Origin: Liquidambar formosana
Taxonomy: Eukaryota > Streptophyta > Magnoliopsida > Saxifragales > Altingiaceae
Reading direction: 5' to 3'
NCBI GenBank assembly: GCA_039720395.1
Contig: CM077823.1
Coordinates: forward strand, 7,182,909-7,246,908
DNA length: 64,000 nt
The notes beneath the pieces were generated by a model. That model was not told the DNA's origin. It searched no databases and worked only from the letters and a program-made list of their open reading frames with translations. The position numbers were made by a program, and so were the translations under genes. Below are positions 22,596 to 34,812 of this stretch, in pieces; the stretch's first letter is position 1; each line of letters begins with the position of its first letter.

Positions 22596-22789
22596 TATTT
22601 TACCCTTTCAATGTGCTTTTGTTCCTAAAAGACTTTTTCTGACAATGTTTTGATAGCTCATGAGATTTGAGGAAAAAGAAAAAGCAAGTTGGGCTAGACT
22701 CGGATCAAGTTGGATCTCGAAAAGGTTTGTGATAGGTTGGAATGACCTTTTATTAGAAATGTCATGACTTAATTTTTAATCCTATTGAA

Positions 22790-23335
22790 TGGTATTCCTA
22801 AAAGTAAAAATTTCAATTTCAATGGTATCCCTATAAGGAGATCGACGATCTCCTTATATTTTTATATGTGCATGGAAGCTCTCTCGATTGCCATTAGGCG
22901 ACTCCCTAATGGCAAACCAATACAATCATTTGGTTGTGAACAAAGATTTGATTGGTATTAGTATACGTTGAAAAGCAAATGAGATTAATTATTTCTCTGA
23001 TGATGTTTTATTTTTTTTCCAATGCGACCACAAATTCTTGAAAAAACATTTTAAAGATTTTTGAGAGCTTGGGGCTGCGTAGGGCCAAAAGGCAAATCTT
23101 CATAAATCCTCTATAATGTTTTCTCGAAGTGTTTCAATATTAACTAAAGAGATTGTTAAAGGTGAACTTGGTATAAATAAGAATTTCCATACAGGAAAAT
23201 AAGGTAATAGGAAAATAAGATTTTTACTAACGTAATTGAGCGTGTAAGCAGTAAGATGCAAGAGTGGAAGGCTAATATTTTATGAATTGCTATCTTTATT
23301 ACGACAATAATTCAAAATGAGATTGATGAACTCAG
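22790..23335 (+). pseudogene. LINE reverse-transcriptase relic (intron 1 of B)
   Basis: Aligns with 48130-48870 in unit C. The segment near 23030-23160 (complement-free plus strand) encodes the same run as C: 'HFKDF' followed by a glycine-rich stretch and 'KANLHKS'-like residues, typical of the region after the catalytic aspartates in L1-type RT. Frames are broken. It predates the duplication. Confidence 0.65.
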
Positions 23336-23740
23336 TCTGATTACACCAAAAATTAACTTTTTTTTTTTTTTGTAATTACTAAAAGGTCAATGGGGACATG
23401 CCACATGGCCAAATTATAGTTAATTAGTTGAAGGTATGTGTAGTTATTTGACTTGGAAGTGGCCGGGAAAGTGCTTATTTAAATCACATGGGTTTCATGT
23501 GATTTTAAATGGAGCAGTGGAGATTGTGGGACAAGCCACTACCTTGTAACATAGGGGGTGTTCATCACTCAATAACCGGTAGTCATCAGTTGTTATTTGT
23601 ACACATGTCAACCATGGGTCCATGAAGTAAGATGAGAGATTGAGAGAACATTAGCAAATAAGAACGAAATGCGGCAGCTCACTAACTCATGCATGTGTCG
23701 CAAAAATTCAGCAAATAAGAACGAATGCTATATATGTTAT

Positions 23741-24065
23741 GAGGGAATGAGGGAGGAAATGGAATGGCGATTCCATTCTCCAAAAAAAAGTAAGTATTTG
23801 GTTGCACAAGGGGTTGGAACGGTTATTCCTTGTGAGGGTCCACTCCCTCCAATGAGGGAATAGCGATTCCTTCTCAAACCAAAAGGAATGGTTATTCCCA
23901 CTTTTCAAGGAATAAAAATCATTAAAAATGGGTCCCACCTATGCTTTTTCATTTAATTTATTCCCAACTCTTACCAAACATTGGGATGGAATGTTCATTT
24001 TCATTCTATTCCCATTCCTATTCTTATTGCATTCCATTCCCACTCCTATTCCATCCCATTCCCTC
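23741..24065. mobile_element. MITE with GAGGGAATG ends
   Basis: Begins 'gagggaatgagggagg' and ends 'ccatcccattccctc', an inverted repeat, with many 'ggaatgg' / 'ccattcc' words in between. Found only in unit B. Confidence 0.7.
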
Positions 24066-24079
24066 AAACCAACACAACC

Positions 24080-24488
24080 TAATTCCCCTTAACATCAACA
24101 AATGAGTGTCAATGTTTCTCCTTAAGCTCCTTAAGCTTGAACATGAGATTGCTCACTCAACAATTATGAGAATGTCACTAAGGTATCTTGCTGTTGGAAG
24201 TGATTGTAGAAATTATCTTATTCTTGTAGAGGAAAAATGGATTAAAAGAATTTATTTGGAAGGGGATGTTGATATGGTAATTTATAGTCTTGGTGAGTTA
24301 CATATTAAGATTATAAAATTTATAGTACTTATATTAAGATTAAGTGTTTATATTAAGATTATTTAGGGTGTGGTATGGATGTAAGGATAAGTCATGTTTA
24401 TTGAAAAATAAATAAAGTTGATGATTTCGATGATTTCGTTTCCAATGCAATCATATTTGGGATTCTAATTACCCTTGAGGCTCAAGAA
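24080..24488 (+). pseudogene. LINE 3' relic (intron 1 of B)
   Basis: Matches 50255-50600 in unit C ('tttatttggaa-gggatgttgatatggtaatt' region). It contains no intact frame of recognisable function. Confidence 0.5.
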
Positions 24489-24497
24489 AAATTTTAA

Positions 24498-24994
24498 GGG
24501 GAGGCTATTGTCACCACAAAAATTCCTAAGCACTCCCTATTAACCTTAAAATTTTCAATATTTTAAAAATATATAAAAGGTTTTCATGAAAACTGTCTGC
24601 ACAGTCTACTGGATAATATTATTTTGAACAACTTTATAGAAGAAAATTTTTTCAAAATCTGTCATTTAAGTGAACCTTTTTTGTCATTTTTCATCATTTT
24701 AAACAACTTTGTAAAAAAAACATTTTTTCAAAATTTGTGATTTAAGTTATTTTTTGACAAATTTTCATGAAATTTTTTGTAAAAACGAAACAAAAACTAT
24801 AAACGGCCAAAAAGTTCACTTAAACAATAGATTTTTTCAAAAATTTATTTTACAAAATTTGTTTAAAATGATGTTTTCTATTGAACAATGCACCCAGTTT
24901 TTGTGAAAACTTTTTGTATTTTTCATAAAACCTTGAAAAGTTTAAAATACGTGAGGGGTGCTTAAAAATTTTTGTGGTGGCAATAGCCTCCCCC
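24498..24994. mobile_element. Mutator-type MITE with clean 9-bp duplication
   Basis: Flanked by AAATTTTAA on both sides (24489-24497 and 24995-25003). The first about 100 bp and last about 100 bp are inverted copies ('ggggaggctattgtcacca' against the complement of 'tggtggcaatagcctccccc'). Unit C has the empty site near 50667-50690 (aaatcttaa once). The ends resemble those of the 18265-18982 element. Confidence 0.9.
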
Positions 24995-25003
24995 AAATTT
25001 TAA

Positions 25004-27005
25004 ATATTTTTTGGGAAGATCCAATTGTTAGGTGTAGTCTCTAATCAGTATTGACCTTTTTCTCTTTCACTAAAAATAAAATAAAAAAATTGCATGAAGG
25101 AACATTTGTGTGGTTTTCCTTATAAAAAACAAAAAACAAAAAACAATAGACAAGACAAAAAGAAAAAACTTGTGTGGTTTTATGGAATACCTGCCAAATC
25201 ATTGTCCATTACCTTGGATGCTCTCGTGCTCCAATAATAGGATATCTTAGTAGTCGCGGAGCCAAAAATTTATTCTAATAGAGTTGACTTTTGTTTGAAT
25301 ATTGTGTTTTTTTCTCACTCGATCTATGAATCAAAGAATGCTTTGAAGTAGTCTTCTACCAAAATTCCTTTTTCCCTAATTGATGATTAGAAGATTAAAT
25401 AATTTTTTTTTGAACTTAATAATTAATACAAAAAAATTAAATTTTCATTGATAATAAAAGAGGTACAACTAGAAAGATTAAATGTTTATGAAATAAAAGG
25501 GGTAAGAGTTATTTATATATATATATCTATATCTATATCTATCTATACTACCTATAAAAAGATGAATGTAAGAAAAACTTTTGATTGATACCCTTATTTT
25601 AATTTTTAAATACACAACTACCCACCATTCTGCATAATAGGAAATATAGCAATATGAAAACTATAATTTTAAAACACATACCTTAATATATTCTAAAACA
25701 CATACCTTAATATATAAAACATAAATAGGAATTCAAAGGAAACGGAAACTATAATTTCTATATAACAAATAGAAATATATAGGAATATGGAAACTATAAT
25801 TCTAAAATACATACTTTAATATATTCTAAAACACATACCTTAATATATAAAACACAAATTGGAATTCAAAGGAAACGGAAACTATAATTCCTATATTTAT
25901 ATATATATATATAAGTCTGTATTTCAGAAAAACTTTTAATTGACTATATTACCCCCAGTAAAAAATATGAAGACAATATATATTACCCCTTGTTTTCCCT
26001 ATTTTCACAATCACAATCCGTCATATATACTCCCAAAAAACCCTAGCTGTCTAAAACACTTTTTTATATGACTTCGAAAAAACCCTTGCTGTCTAAAACA
26101 CTTTTTCTTGACCGACCATGTCCTTTTAGATTTACTATACTGGCGCATTCTCCAATCTTTTGGGCATTCAAACTTATCTACCTTGCATGACTACTGGATG
26201 TAGCAGGGCTGGGGCAAGCCACAACACCATTAATGATACTAATCACATTGGCAATGTAGCATGGTAAGAATCTCTTAGTACTTGAAGGGCTGAGCAAGTA
26301 ATTAACCAAAGGAGATAGTGGAGCATAACGTGTAGCATAGAGTTTTGATTAATTAGGGACAATGATGATCAAGTAATTGCAGCAACTTCTAAGAGAATTC
26401 ATGGCGATTGTAAAACCTTTGGCAATGAGATTTGTAGTGGAGTTCGCTCAAGATTTAGAATTAACATCAATGGCCGTGAAAGGGGAGGAGCGCTTGGAGG
26501 TAAAAAAAACCTCCTTTGGCCCTTGCATTTGTTTTTTTGTTTTTTATTTTTTCACTTTGTACAATCTATTTGTCTTTCTTCTATAAGTTTTGTGTCAGGT
26601 TTGTGTTTAGGGTTTAGGGTTTCTTTTTTTTTCCCACTTTCTTACAATCTATTTTTCTTCTTCTACAAGGTCTTTCCAAGGTTTATGGACGGAGCCATTC
26701 TTCTACATAGTTTTTTTTGTTTTTTTTTTTTTCATGTACCGCACTCATATATATAATATAATGTGTGTCCAACAGAATCCAAAAATATAATATGTATCCC
26801 ATTTGCTTCAACTGAAAAAAATAAAAAATAAAAAATGAAAGAAAATTTTCTATAAAAGAATAGTGTTGCTTTAAACAAAAAATAATTTATTCATAGCACA
26901 TGATGAAACAAGAACTCCAATCAACCAAAATAATCTTCAGTAGAAAAATAGAAGGAAAAAAAAAAAGAATGAATACATACATGTGTGTGTGTATATATAT
27001 AAGAA
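25004..27005. other. Helitron-related and unassigned intronic sequence
   Basis: 25004-25258 matches unit C (50690-50920). After that B diverges. At 25542 a Helitron-like 5' end (TCTATACTACCTATAAAAAG) starts, followed by internally repeated words ('aaacacataccttaatatat') until about 25910. I found no matching 3' end close by. The stretch 26000-26760 has T-rich tracts and a short open frame (26377-26586) with no recognised similarity. Confidence 0.5.
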
Positions 27006-27416
27006 GGATTCGTTTACACCCGGTGTAAAACTTTGTACTCTTACACCCCTCAATAACCTTTTGTAGGATCGATATTTTTTAAAATTAACCATTGGATTAG
27101 ATATTGTTCTTATGGAGATCGGGCATGCCAAATTTCACATTCATTGAAGATTACAAACTATTCAATCGATAAAGCAACCTAAATTTTATTTGCAAAAAGA
27201 AAAATGAATTTATAGATGAGATGTTTACGAGTATCCGATCAGTGTGAAATTTGGTATGCATGATCTCCATTAAATATTTAATCCAATGGTTGGTTTGGAA
27301 AAATATCGATCCTACAAAAGTTATTGAGGGGTTGTCACTACCCCCTTCTGAAATGGGGTATTGTCTACAGGGGTGTAAGTGTAAAACATATTACACTTAG
27401 TGTAAACGAATCATCC
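27006..27416. mobile_element. Hairpin MITE
   Basis: Left end 'ggattcgtttacacccggtg' is the inverted complement of the right end 'cttagtgtaaacgaatcatcc'. Further inverted matches include 'ctcaataacc' / 'ttattgagg' and 'cattggatta' / 'taatccaatgg'. Confidence 0.8.
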
Positions 27417-27425
27417 CCATATATA

Positions 27426-28775
27426 TCTATACTAGCTACCTATAAAAAGATGAATGTAAGAAAAACTTTTGATTGACTAATATACCCTTATTTTAATTTT
27501 TAAATACACAACTACCCACCCTTCTGCATATATAGGAAATATAGTAATATGGAAACTATAATTCTAAAACACATACCTTAATATATTCTAAAACACATAC
27601 CTTAATATATAAAACACAAATAGGAATTCAAAGGAAACCCTAAATCAAATACTCCATTTAATACTATACATATAATCCTAAAACACGTTGACTTCGTATC
27701 TCCCTCTTCCTCTCATTCTCTAGCAAACGAGAATGGCCTGTTAGAAGCACACCTACTTCCTAGCGCAGTCACAAACCAAATATCCACATCATGGAGACGA
27801 TACATGGAGACGATACCGGATCTCAAGGGGCTATTGCGTAAGTGTTTTATACTTTTATTATGTATTTCTTGAAATTTTGTGAGAATTCATATAATGCTGA
27901 ATTTGTTTATGGTTGGGAGTGGTTGTTTTCGAGGATTTTGGGTAGACTAGGAAAACCCTTGAATGTGTTTTGATTGTAACATGGAAATTGTTGGAATGGG
28001 TCATATATGTATATGATAATTATTATTATTATTTTGCTTGAATTTGGTTGTTGATGGGAAGGGAGGGGGAAAAAGAAAAAGGAAAAAAATAAAAGAAATG
28101 AGGAAAAAAATAAAATGAAAATCTCGATCTCCACTCTCTTTTTTAATCTCTGAGTGAACCAAAAAAAAAAAAAAAATGTAGATGATGATACCATATAAAA
28201 ATAAAATTGAGAAATTTTTTTTAAGAAAAAGTAAGAAAAACTATATTATGAGGGATCAATTTCACTTATTAAAAAAATAAATTAAATAATATTTAAAAGC
28301 ATCAAAAATATAAAATATAGAAAATAAAAATAAAATAATTATGTTTTCTACTTCCCTTTGGAATACACATCTCAAATTGAAGTATCAAATTTGCTACCTC
28401 CCTCAAAGATGCTCTTGTATCACATATTAAATTATATTATAGCTATACTACCTATAAAAGTTTATACTTTAGAAACACTTTTGATTGACCATTAAATCAT
28501 TATTTTAAATTTTAAATATTTATTTGCCTCCCATATTTAACCAATTAAGAATGTTTTATATTTAACCAATTAAGAATGTTTATTTTCTAGCAAAAAAGAA
28601 GGAAAAAAGATAACACAATTTATGTTCACTTCATAAATTCTATACAGCCTCCACTACTATGCATGTGTTCTAGCTAACTTCTTATTCCTTCCATAACTCC
28701 TAACAATTGAAGGAATTTGACCTATTGTGTTGAGCGTTTATTCTAATAAGTTAAACAAATAATTAGATTTTCATG

Positions 28776-28807
<32 letters not shown>

Positions 28808-29197
28808 CTATAGAATTTATAAATTTTTTTATTTAAATAATATTCATGTGTAACGCATGTGTGCCCATATCTAGTACTTGTAAATATATGTTGGAGAATG
28901 ATCAAGTGAGCATGTGAGTTATGGGGGTATATTGGACCAATGCATGGGATATAACCCTAACACATGGTGTTCATATAAATTAGGTGAGGTAAAGGATAAA
29001 TAGCCAAGGAAGGGGAAAAAAAAAAAAAAAGAGATGGATTGAATTCGTTTCTTTGAATGAGGTCTAAAAATTTAAGAAATTGTGAAACTTCAAAATATAA
29101 TCATAAACAAATAATGCGGATACTCATATAATAATAAATAATAAAAATAATTGCAACTTAAAATAATCTACGTGCAACGCACGTGTGCATCAACTAG
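27426..29197 (+). mobile_element. Helitron (non-autonomous), with a nested second copy
   Basis: Starts TCTATACTAGCTACCTATAA and ends CTAG followed by T, preceded by a short GC-rich hairpin (cgtgcaacgcacg), the usual Helitron 3' signature. No RepHel protein is encoded. A short ATG-led segment with a GTAAGTG donor lies near 27790-27842. A second related element appears nested at 28442-28874. Confidence 0.75.
28442..28874 (+). mobile_element. Nested short Helitron
   Basis: Starts 'gctatactacctataaaag' and ends CTAG/T after a hairpin 'gtgtaacgcatgtgtgc'. The initial T of the TC start seems mutated to G. Confidence 0.6.
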
Positions 29198-30129
29198 TGA
29201 AAGAAAAAAAGAAAGAAAGAAGGATATAATAAGAAAACATGAGGGATCAAAAAAAAATTAGCAGGGTTAGATTCAAAATTGAAATATCAAAATATATATG
29301 TAAGTAAAACAAAAACAAAAAAAAAAAAAAAAAAAAAAATGAAGAAGGTGAGGAGGGTCAGGTGCCCCATTGCATCCCCCTCCACCCGCCCATCTTTGAA
29401 GAGCCACACATGTACACACTGCTTTTTGGATTGGGTTTGAAGATTAATGTAAAAAGCTAGCTGTGCATTATGGAAATACTTATGTGTTTATGGCACGCAA
29501 GCTCAATTGATAATTTAATATAACACTAAGGAATGCTTTTTATTTTTTTTCCTTAATGATGTGGGAGTAGTCGACACATTAATGGTTTTTTTTTTTTTTT
29601 TTTTTTGGGTGTTTTTCAAAGAACATCCTAGGGTGAAGGAGCTCTTTCTCACCTCTATTCATTTTTTGCCACGTGTTAAATTTTTTTTTATAAAAAACAT
29701 GAATTTAACAACACGAACAAACAAATACGCAGATATAGATATGTGAATATGCATTCATGTTAACATAAACAGGTAACACGCAAATACAAAATTATAAAAA
29801 TGTACTCACAATTATATAAACAAGGGAATACATGCACACAATCAATTCTACTTACTTATTCGGACAAGTAACGAAATATAATAGGAGAAGGGAGGAGCTT
29901 CTCCACCCAAGGGTGGAGACAAGTATTTTTTTATTTTTATTTTTATTTTTATTTTTTTTGAAAAGCATGTCATGACCTAAGTAACTTTGTCATGCTTACA
30001 TAAGTAACCACATCACTAGCTAGAAGAAAAAAAATAAATAATTGGGGATCAATAAATTAAGATTTTAAAAACTGAGAAAGGAAAATCATAATTATAGTAG
30101 TAGTAAGTGATTTCCTTGAGATTACGTAC

Positions 30130-30641
30130 CCGTGCTTAGCACTCGTCATGTCCCACCCGGCCAAAGATGCTGCTTCTGTTAAAGCATCCCTCCATATCAA
30201 CACCTTGTCCATGCAACCCTCTGCAAGCTTCGCAAATGCTTCTCCAAAACTACCTGTTTGTTTTCGTACGTCAGAGGGATTGACGTCGTAAAATATGGGC
30301 AGAACCAGCTGTTGGACAGTTTTTCGGCATTCCATTATCTGGACAAGTTCGTCGAGACACCATGTGGAAGCTGCGTAGTTTCTTGAGAAAACGATGAGCG
30401 AAATCCTCGACTCTCGGATGGCTTTGAGCAATTCGATTGCAATAGCTTTTCCTCTTCGGAGTTGGTTGTCATCCTTGTATGTATTAATTCTAGCATCCTT
30501 CAAAGCATGGTAGAGATGGTCAGTGAAGTTTTTGCGGGTGTCTTTGCCTCTGAAGCTCAAAAACACATCGTAATTCCATGGACCATGGGAGGGAGAGGAG
30601 GGAGGAGGATAGAAGGGTTCAATAGTTTTCTTGGATGCCAT
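30130..30641 (-). CDS. Gene B exon 1: TIR domain, start of the receptor
   Basis: First exon of the predicted TIR-NBS-PAT1 receptor, 170 codons plus two bases. The start ATG (30641) opens MASKKTIEP, conserved with copy C. After a serine/proline-rich leader comes the TIR domain: YDVFLSFRGKDTRKNFTDHL (about 24-43), the BB-loop region DDNQLRRGKAI, VFSRNYAASTWCLDEL with the likely NADase glutamate E98, LPIFYDVNPSDVRKQTGSF, and the closing AASLAGWDMTSAKHG. TIR domains of plant NLRs cleave NAD+ when assembled and feed the EDS1 pathway. B has lysine where C and most TNLs have glutamate (FRGKDTR against FRGEDTR, residue 33). The donor is GG|GTACGTAAT, homologous to GG|GTAATCTC in C. Reading past it only adds an intronic tail. 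The promoter differs from C because of an LTR-like insertion 116 bp upstream. Confidence 0.92.
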
Positions 30642-30756
30642 GGTAACTAGCTAGCACACAAAGAAAGAGATCTAGTGTGGGTTGTAGAGTGAAAGAGTAC
30701 TGTACGTATGAGAGAAAGGAAACAAATTAAGAATGAAATCTGCAGGGTGTAGCCAC

Positions 30757-31209
30757 TGTTGGAAAAATCAAGTTAAATATACATCGTGCTCGCTTGATTA
30801 ATTTTGAAAAATAATTATATAAGAAGTATAAATATATAACACAACCAATACAATGAAACAAATGACAAAAAGAATTTTAGACTTATCGATTTGTAAGATG
30901 TCTGAGGCGTGGAAATTAATCCACTGTCCTTAAAAGCGAATTCGCTCCTGCAGGATCAATTCCTTTGTGCAATAAGCAAGTGACGGCCGGCGATCACCCT
31001 CCAGGATACAACGCAAACGAAGGTCGGAACTCGTCAGACTATATGCCCACAAAAATGTAAATCTCAGCAACGTTAAAACTATAATAAGAATTGAGTACGG
31101 ACAGAAGAGAGATACATATAGGAGATAAAGGAAATTAGATGGGCAGCTCTTCCTATTTCCTATCTCAAATATACCTGCACCATATATATAATAGGTGCAT
31201 GTGATAACA
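30757..31209. mobile_element. Copia-like solo LTR in the gene B promoter
   Basis: Begins TGTTGGAAAAATCAAG and ends ATAACA, with internal words ('gcgaattcgctcctgcagg', 'cggcgatcaccctccagga', 'actatatgcccaca') in the style of plant copia LTRs. Unit C reads straight from 'gtagccact' into TATATATATA at this point, so B is interrupted. I see no matching 5-bp duplication (gccac against ccccg), so the right edge may be rearranged. Confidence 0.6.
30773..30781 (-). promoter_or_regulatory. Possible substitute TATA box of gene B
   Basis: On the minus strand the LTR end contains TATATTTAA about 130 bases before the start codon. In C the TATA-like run lies at about 51990-52000. B has lost that run at the insertion point. 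Confidence 0.35.
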
Positions 31210-32340
31210 CCCCGGCCCCGATACGTTCACAAACGTTCACATGAGGTTCATAAGGGTTCAGATTCTCTCAAGTTGTTTACCCAGCAGTTTTGTCCATTTA
31301 ACGGCTCATAAGGGCTCAACAAAATCCAACGGCCACATTGTGACCACGTCGTCCAAGTATTTCCCCTGTTTTTATTTCCCAAAGCTAACGGCGTTATATA
31401 GGGAAAATAATATATATATACTCCGTAAATATGAAAAAAAAAAAAAAAAAAAAAAAACGGCCTTACATAGAATCTAACGATTTCCGAAAATGAGTTGGAC
31501 ATACCGGTAACAACACTGAGAATCTGACAAAGCATTAAGAATCGTCCATGATTCTTAATTTTGCAACGTCAATTTCATCTCACCCTTCCCACAATCTAAC
31601 TCAGTGAAATAGATGGAGATGAAATGAGTTATTGCTCGCCGGCAATGGAGATTTTCCGACAAACGTGCCAGAAAAGATGATCGGAATTGTTTTTTTTCTT
31701 ATCTTATCTCACTCCAACTTCCAATATGGTGGTGGAGAAAAGCTGTCATGAAGGGTAAGGGTAGAGAAATGAGTTTTTACTTTTCCGCAATGGAGATCTT
31801 CCGGCAACTAGTGCCGGAGAAGATAACCGGAATATGGTTTTATCCTCTTCTATTATCTCGCTTCAACTTCCGATGACGGAATTTGATGATGGAGAAATTA
31901 AAGATGTCCTAGACCAAAAAGAAATTAAAGATGCTGTTTGGGTAAAGCTTAGCCAGATCGAAATGGGTCGGTCGCCTGCCGTTGATAGTGGCTGGGCAGG
32001 GGAAATTAGTCCATGGATCTTCTTCTTTTTTATTTTTTATTTTATTTTGCAACATAACGCCGTCAAAAGTGTGGGAAATATTTGAATAATGTGGCGGAAC
32101 TATGGTTTTTAGATTTGGTTGAGAAATTATGAGCCGTGGATGGAACTTGTGAGAAGGCAAATGGAGAGGATCCGAACCCGGTTCGTAAACCTCAACTAGT
32201 CCACCGCATCGTTTTACAAGTGACTTTGACAAAGTAACGTTTGGTTACCTTCTTAGTATCAAAGTCCAAGCAAAATAAAGGAGAATAAGAAAATAAATTT
32301 TAAAGCATAAATTCCAACAGCCAATAGTTTTCTTTGATTG
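31210..32340. other. Unit B-specific upstream insert with a diverged tandem repeat
   Basis: Missing from unit C. Two diverged copies of about 120 bp (31616-31738 and 31766-31880) share 'caatggagat-ttccggcaa' style words and 'tctcgcttcaacttcc'. A poly-A run lies at 31433-31456. No gene recognised; the 31834-32085 open frame reads into T-rich sequence and has no known similarity. Confidence 0.5.
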
Positions 32341-32668
32341 AGTGTTACAGATTCCATTCCCGTAATCTGAACTCTCTTAGCAAAAAACCAAAAAAAACAA
32401 CTCAATATGAACTCTGAAGGATCCTCTGGTGTGCTGAGGCCATGGGTTCCGGGAATTACGCGAAAAGAATTTCGTTTTATTTCGTTTTTAATTTTTTTTA
32501 AAAAATTTTTAAAATTTTTTCATTTTTTTTTTTTTTTTTTTGCTGGAGTACTTTCTGGTCTTTTTTTGACTGAAAAAGTCGAAAATTTCCGCAAGCAAGG
32601 TGTAGTTTGGTACCCGAAAAAATAACTACCGTTGATTTTCAACCTGAGATTTGACCTCACATACAGAT

Positions 32669-32831
32669 TGGGAAATGCTAATTAGCCCCACACTTTGTCC
32701 TATACTTTATCCTACTATGAGAGAATAAGGATTATTTCAATTTTTAGGGTTTAATCATATCAGTGGGTGCCATAAGTTTACCTGCTTAATTATTCTCTCA
32801 TCATAAGGCAAAGTGTGGGGCTAATTAGCAC
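32669..32831. mobile_element. Short MITE, family 2 copy 1
   Basis: Ends are a near-perfect inverted repeat: 'gctaattagccccacacttt' on the left and 'aaagtgtggggctaattagc' on the right. A diverged relative lies at 54103-54278. Confidence 0.85.
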
Positions 32832-34449
32832 AAAATTATATCTAATACGGAGTATAATATTTACTATATATACACACACACATTACACTATCTTTGTTTC
32901 AATTTCAATCTTATTTTTTTCAATTTTCTTCTTTATATTAAAATAACATTTGTTATTTATAAAAAAAATTATAAATTTATGTGCGCCTTTTGTTGATTTT
33001 GTTCCTTTGAATTTATTTATTTATTTGGTTACAATTTATGTTTTGTTGCAATATATATATATGAAAAATTGTCTCCAAACCAAATCAACTAATCAAGCCA
33101 AGCCAACCCGAACTTTGCTTGGTTTGATTCTACTAGTATATGATTTGGTCTTGTCCCTAGGTTACAAAAATGAGAACCAATCTTTAACTTTTTGGTTTGG
33201 TTCTGAGTTGATATTAAATTGACCCAAATCGAACAGAGTGCACTCCTACTGCATGTTGATAGTAAGCAATGACAACGTGAAAACAGAGCACAACTTTTAA
33301 AAAGGGTTGAGCTTTACACTTTACACCTTTCAAGTTTAATGCCATAGAGTTCCTAGACCGTGTGGACCACCATTAAGCCAATTCGCAAAATTTACAAGTA
33401 GCAGCAAAAATCAAAATGTCACAATTGTGTAAAATTTGGTGGGTCAACTGAAATCGACGTGGAGATCAATACTCACAAATCACGATTGTCACATACGTTG
33501 CTTTTCAGATGAATTCCTTCGTTCTGGCCTTAAAAAATGTGGTTTTTGGTATTTTTGGAAAGAATCTACTGCTTAATTCTGAAAGCTACAATTGTAATTT
33601 TTTTCTCTTCATTTTCGCCAATTTTCTCCTTAAGTTTAGGGCATTCAATTTTTATTATTAGTTCGAATTTCCATTTTTGGTATTTTTTGTTATTTTTCTT
33701 AATTTCGGTTATTTTATTTAGTTTATTTGTTTGACTAGGATTACGGTTGATAGCCTATATAAACACTGTTGTATTTCATTATTGAACTCAATTTTTTTAT
33801 GGGGCGTTTGGGCTCCAATCCACCCATGTGGATTGTTGCAGCCATAGGTACATCCTGAAAAACTCTTCCGGCCTTAGGTACACATAATTACGCAAAAGAC
33901 CAACATGCCCCTCTAAACAACACATTTAAGGGAAAAATAAAAGCACAAACAGCTCCCGTCAAACACGGCTTCCGCTTATTGCGCAAAAAACCCCGTCAAA
34001 CATGGCGTGCGCTTACCTCCGATGCACGTTCGACACGCCGGTGAATCTCCGGTGCACGTTTGACTCGCCTCATCATACCTGCCAAGAGAGAAGACGAGCA
34101 GCAATGGTGTTTGTCGTGTAACTCTTCCAGCATCGTTGTGCCCGAGGTTCATTAGATATCATCAACCGGAGAAAAATGGCCTCATCGTCCCTGTCGAGAG
34201 AGAAGACGAGCAACGGTCTAGTTAAGGTATCCGTCGTGTAACTCTTCCAGCATCGTTCTGATCAATAACTCGTCGTGTAACTGATTCTGTTCATTCGAAG
34301 ATGTTGGTTGTGTAACTATTTGAGCTTCGTTGGGGCAAATGATTTTCCCACATCAACAATCGGTGAAAAAAATGACAAAAAAACATAATATTTCGTTTCC
34401 TTTGTGTGATTGTGTTAATTGGATTGTTGGAGAGTTTGTTCCTTTTGAA
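32832..34449. other. Non-coding flank and B-specific insert
   Basis: 32860-33340 matches unit C at 52540-53200 (for example 'ttgattctactagtatatg'). From about 33345 B carries sequence that C lacks, up to about 35700, including two copies of a 'gagagaagacgagca ... gtgtaactcttccagcatcg' unit (34085-34260). No gene recognised. Confidence 0.5.
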
Positions 34450-34812
34450 CAGATTTTTGCTGTTTGTGTAACTAAACCTAGGGTTTTTATTTGATTTCTA
34501 ATTTTGGGGATTTTGACATTGCTAATGGGGTTTCTGAATTTTTTTGCATTATTAGTTACATTGAGTTTGTTTGATTTTGGGGATTTTTGCTGTTCGTGTA
34601 ACTAAACCTAGGGTTTTTATTTGATTTTTGATTTTAGGGGTAATGGGGTTTCTAAAATTTCTTGCATTATTAGTTACATTGGATTTGTTTGATTTTGGGT
34701 TTTTGATTTTGGGGATTTTTGCTGTTCATGTAACTAAACCTAGGGTTTTTCTTTGATTTCTGATTTTGGGGTAATGGGGTTTCTGAAATTTCTTGCATTA
34801 TTAGTTACCTTG
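34450..34812 (+). repeat. Three-copy minisatellite of about 130 bp
   Basis: Copies start near 34458, 34588 and 34719, each with 'gtaactaaacctagggttt', then 'aatggggtttct' and 'cattattagttac'. A partial fourth start is at about 34876. Confidence 0.9.

Larger units (their letters stand above)
21767..30129 (-). other. Gene B intron 1, 8.4 kb, filled with transposons
   Basis: Runs from the TIR-exon donor (GG|GTACGTAAT) to 'cacaagcag'. Unit C's intron 1 is 4.0 kb. The extra length comes mainly from an approximately 4.1-kb block (25258-29397) of Helitrons and hairpin elements. Shared content includes an antisense LINE relic and the flanks of both exons. A 36-bp poly-A run lies at 22217-22250. Confidence 0.8.
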
